Below are positions 61,755-64,000 of a stretch of DNA of 64,000 nucleotides, piece by piece; the first letter of the stretch is position 1, and the number at the start of each line of letters is the position of its first letter. Source of the stretch: Panagrolaimus kolymaensis (Eukaryota > Nematoda > Chromadorea > Rhabditida > Panagrolaimidae); NCBI GenBank assembly GCA_028622995.1, contig JAJQJQ010000010.1:4898001-4962000 (forward strand). The letters are read 5' to 3'. The notes beneath the pieces were generated by a model. That model ran no database searches, was not told the origin of the DNA, and worked only from the letters and a program-made list of their open reading frames with translations. A program made the position numbers and the translations under genes.

Positions 61755-64000
61755 ATGTCTACGAATAACGAAGCAATAGATACTCAAAGCCCAGAGAAAA
61801 GTATTAGTGAAATGCAAATTACTGACGATACAAATCTAAATGAGCAAGAAGAAAATATGGATAATTCAAATTCAGAAAATGCCCAAATAGTTGATGACGT
61901 AGAGGATGGTGAATTACCCGAAGATGGGGAAATTATGGATGACGAAGATGAGGAAGCTCGTCAGAGTGCTGCACCCTCAAATGTTACATCAGGTACCGTT
62001 AAAACATTTAAAAGATTTTTTTGAATTTTTTATTTTTACAGAAACCCCTAGAGAAGCATTACTTGAAACTCCTTCATCTGAAAGTCAATCGGTAAACATT
62101 TTTATTATTAAAAAAAAATTAAGCAAAGAAGCAAAAAAATATATTAAAAAAGCAAAAGAGAAAATTTCAAAATTGCAGAATAAAGCAATGAGAAAAAGCC
62201 TCGAAGCTTTGATACAAGCAAAAAAAGTTTTTTGCATTAAAAAAATAAATAATAAAGCAAAAGAAAAAAAGTTTATGCAAACATTTAAATTTTTAGACAT
62301 CTCATTCAGTAAGTACAACAAAAACTTCCACAACACCCGCAACAACAGCTCCAGCAATAACAGCAACCACTCAAGGAAATAGTCCCGTTGCGAAAGATGA
62401 AGATGTTAATTCAAAGTACATAATTTTTTAATATATCAATTTTTTATTAACTAAAAATGTTTGTTTTAGAAAACGTGGCCCATCATCTCCAGATGATTCA
62501 TATCAAGCTAAACGACAAGCCCTTTCACCTGATGTCCCTCAATTACCTCCTCGTCGACGAGCAGCATGGACGGAAGCAGTGTTATGCAAATTCTTTAGAG
62601 AAGGATATTGTCGTGATGGAGAAAATTGCGCATATAGTCATAATGCGGCTCATTCAAATCGTAAACCAGAATTGTGTAAATTTTATCAACAAGGCTTTTG
62701 TAAGAAAGGTCTTGCATGCACTTTACTTCATGGTGAATATCCATGTAAAGCATTTCATGAAGGAAGATGTGATAAAAGTCCTTGCAAATATTCTCATGTT
62801 CCATTGAATGATTATACTCGAACCATTTTTGAACAGGTTTGTTTTATTTATTTGTGTATTTAAAATTTTATATATTCTGTTTTTTTAGATGGTACAAGAT
62901 GAAGCTTTAGCTTCGAGAATAGTTATTCCTCAACACCAAGCAAAAAGAAAAGTATTATTACGTAGACCTCCTCCTAATGCAGCTCCTCAACCATCTTCCT
63001 ACCATCCATTAATATCTTCACCTTCAAGAGAACAACAACAACAACAGCAACAGCAACCCATGATGGTGCTAGCGGATTCTGTGCATGATTTTGGTAAAAA
63101 TACAAATGCAGAAAAAGAAACAAAATTAGTTAATGAACCCCAACCATTTGTTGCAATGACAGCTGCTCAAGATCCCGATGAACAAATGATAGTTGATGAA
63201 GCTGCAGTTGCATATACATCACCCAAAGAACAAATAATTAATAATTATGCTCCTGAAGCACCCAAAGCTCTTTCTCCAAATAGTATGTCAATCACAGATA
63301 TGTTGGATCAACTTGCTGAAGATCCAATGAATAGTGGAATGACTACAAATGTGATAAATTTGGATGGTAAATTTTTTTAACTTGTTTTCATATTCTTAAA
63401 TATATGGTTTTCAGATCTTATGAATTCACCCGTTAAGCAGACACCTGCTGTCATAGCAGATTCTCCTGAATCTCCAACCAGAATTGCTAAAGAACGAGTC
63501 TATCGTTTAATCCCTCTCGCTGAATCTGCTCCAGATTATGATATTGCGTTTTTGAAAAAAATTACATCCGATCGATTTAAAGATGATCCAAGAATACAAT
63601 CAATAATACAAAAACAATTTGATCGTGCAAGCAATATGTTTGGTCAAAATATGCCTACTCCAACACCTGCAGCAGCAGCTTCTCCATCATCTCATCCACC
63701 ACCAAAAACTTCATTATTAGGAGACAAACCAGCAACCATATTATCCCGAGATCCTCGAACTCGTCCAGCTCCAGTTGATCCAAGACAACGACCAACACCT
63801 GCAATTCCTTCAGCTCAACAAGTTCCAATAAATGGTGCACCACCAGCATTTTCAGCCAATGGCGGCCCTTCTGCCGTTGCTGCAGCTGCAGTTCAACAAC
63901 CGCCAGTTTCAGCAAGTTTGGATGATCCACATTTTAAATCTTTAGTTGAAAAGCAATTACAAATGGTTAATGAATTTAAACTTCATGAACCTGAGCAACA
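61755..64000 (+). CDS. CCCH zinc-finger protein, ZC3H4/6/8 type (3' end cut by window)
   Basis: Exons 61755-61992, 62042-62091, 62297-62415, 62470-62836, 62889-63366 and 63415 to the window end, still open at 64000. An acidic N-terminus (DVEDGELPEDGEIMDDEDEE) matches the EDGEL motif of ZC3H4-like proteins. A basic linker leads to three tandem CCCH fingers: CKFFREGYCRDGENCAYSH, CKFYQQGFCKKGLACTLLH and CKAFHEGRCDKSPCKYSH. The following region has a poly-Gln run and a segment with YRLIPL, FLKKI and DPRIQ. DPR-type motifs (DPRTR, DPRQR) then sit in Pro/Ala-rich sequence, as in ZC3H4/ZC3H6 and Drosophila Suppressor of sable. Relatives act in the nucleus, where ZC3H4 (Restrictor) ends unproductive Pol II transcription. 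Intron 62092-62296 is Lys-rich and open in the exon-2 frame. Confidence 0.85.

Noticed and set aside
1..64000. CRISPR arrays, operons of bacterial type, rRNA or spliced-leader RNA genes
   Set aside because: No regularly spaced direct repeats of that kind, no recognisable rRNA, SL RNA or U6 core sequence was seen on reading; the gene structures are clearly eukaryotic.

Overview
The window looks like nuclear DNA of a nematode. It is AT-rich (roughly 70 percent by eye) and its genes are split by many short introns, mostly 45-60 bases with GTAAG-like donors and TTTTAG/TTTCAG acceptors. The proteins (a nematode-type globin, a CRIP/VALV-1-like LIM protein, a PLX-1-like plexin, a SWEET transporter) fit that origin. 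The acceptor often has A at -3 (TTTTAG), unlike the strict TTTTCAG of Caenorhabditis, so I favour a non-Caenorhabditis nematode without naming a species. All exon maps were built by hand from splice signals and reading frame, with no transcript data.

Layout. 0.9-2.5 kb: SWEET sugar transporter (+). 4.6-5.5 kb: globin (+). 5.8-8.3 kb: mRNA decapping enzyme DCP2 (-). 9.9-11.3 kb: ER-membrane J protein of the DNAJB12/14 type (+). 11.8-12.1 kb: single-LIM CRIP protein (-). 15.6-23.7 kb: complete A-type plexin (-). 23.7-36.2 kb: long stretch without protein genes, holding one tRNA-Val(CAC). 36.2-37.2 kb: unrecognised four-pass membrane protein (+). 37.6-38.0 kb: a GC-rich hairpin and a 27-bp tandem repeat. 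38.4-42.7 kb: large leucine-rich-repeat protein with an LRR-1-like layout (+). 43.2-45.4 kb: plastin/fimbrin (-). 50.0-50.4 kb: a MITE with long inverted ends. 50.9-55.4 kb: ciliary transition-zone protein TMEM231 (+), whose first intron carries a complete short LTR retrotransposon (51.1-53.3 kb, antisense) with identical LTRs and a 5-bp target duplication. 55.6-58.1 kb: MFSD4-like membrane transporter with a threonine-rich loop (-). 61.8 kb to the end: CCCH zinc-finger protein of the ZC3H4/6/8 type (+), cut by the window edge.

The genes are a mixed chromosomal neighbourhood, not a pathway cluster. Several pairs converge at their 3' ends with short gaps (globin/dcap-2, dnj/CRIP, LRR/plastin, tmem-231/MFS). 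The most notable items are the recent LTR insertion inside tmem-231 intron 1, a 53-codon membrane microprotein ORF that overlaps the tmem-231 start codon, the MITE built from nested palindromes, two 48-base frame-preserving introns, and the tandem and palindromic repeats near 37.6-38.0 kb. I found no convincing wholly new multi-gene system.
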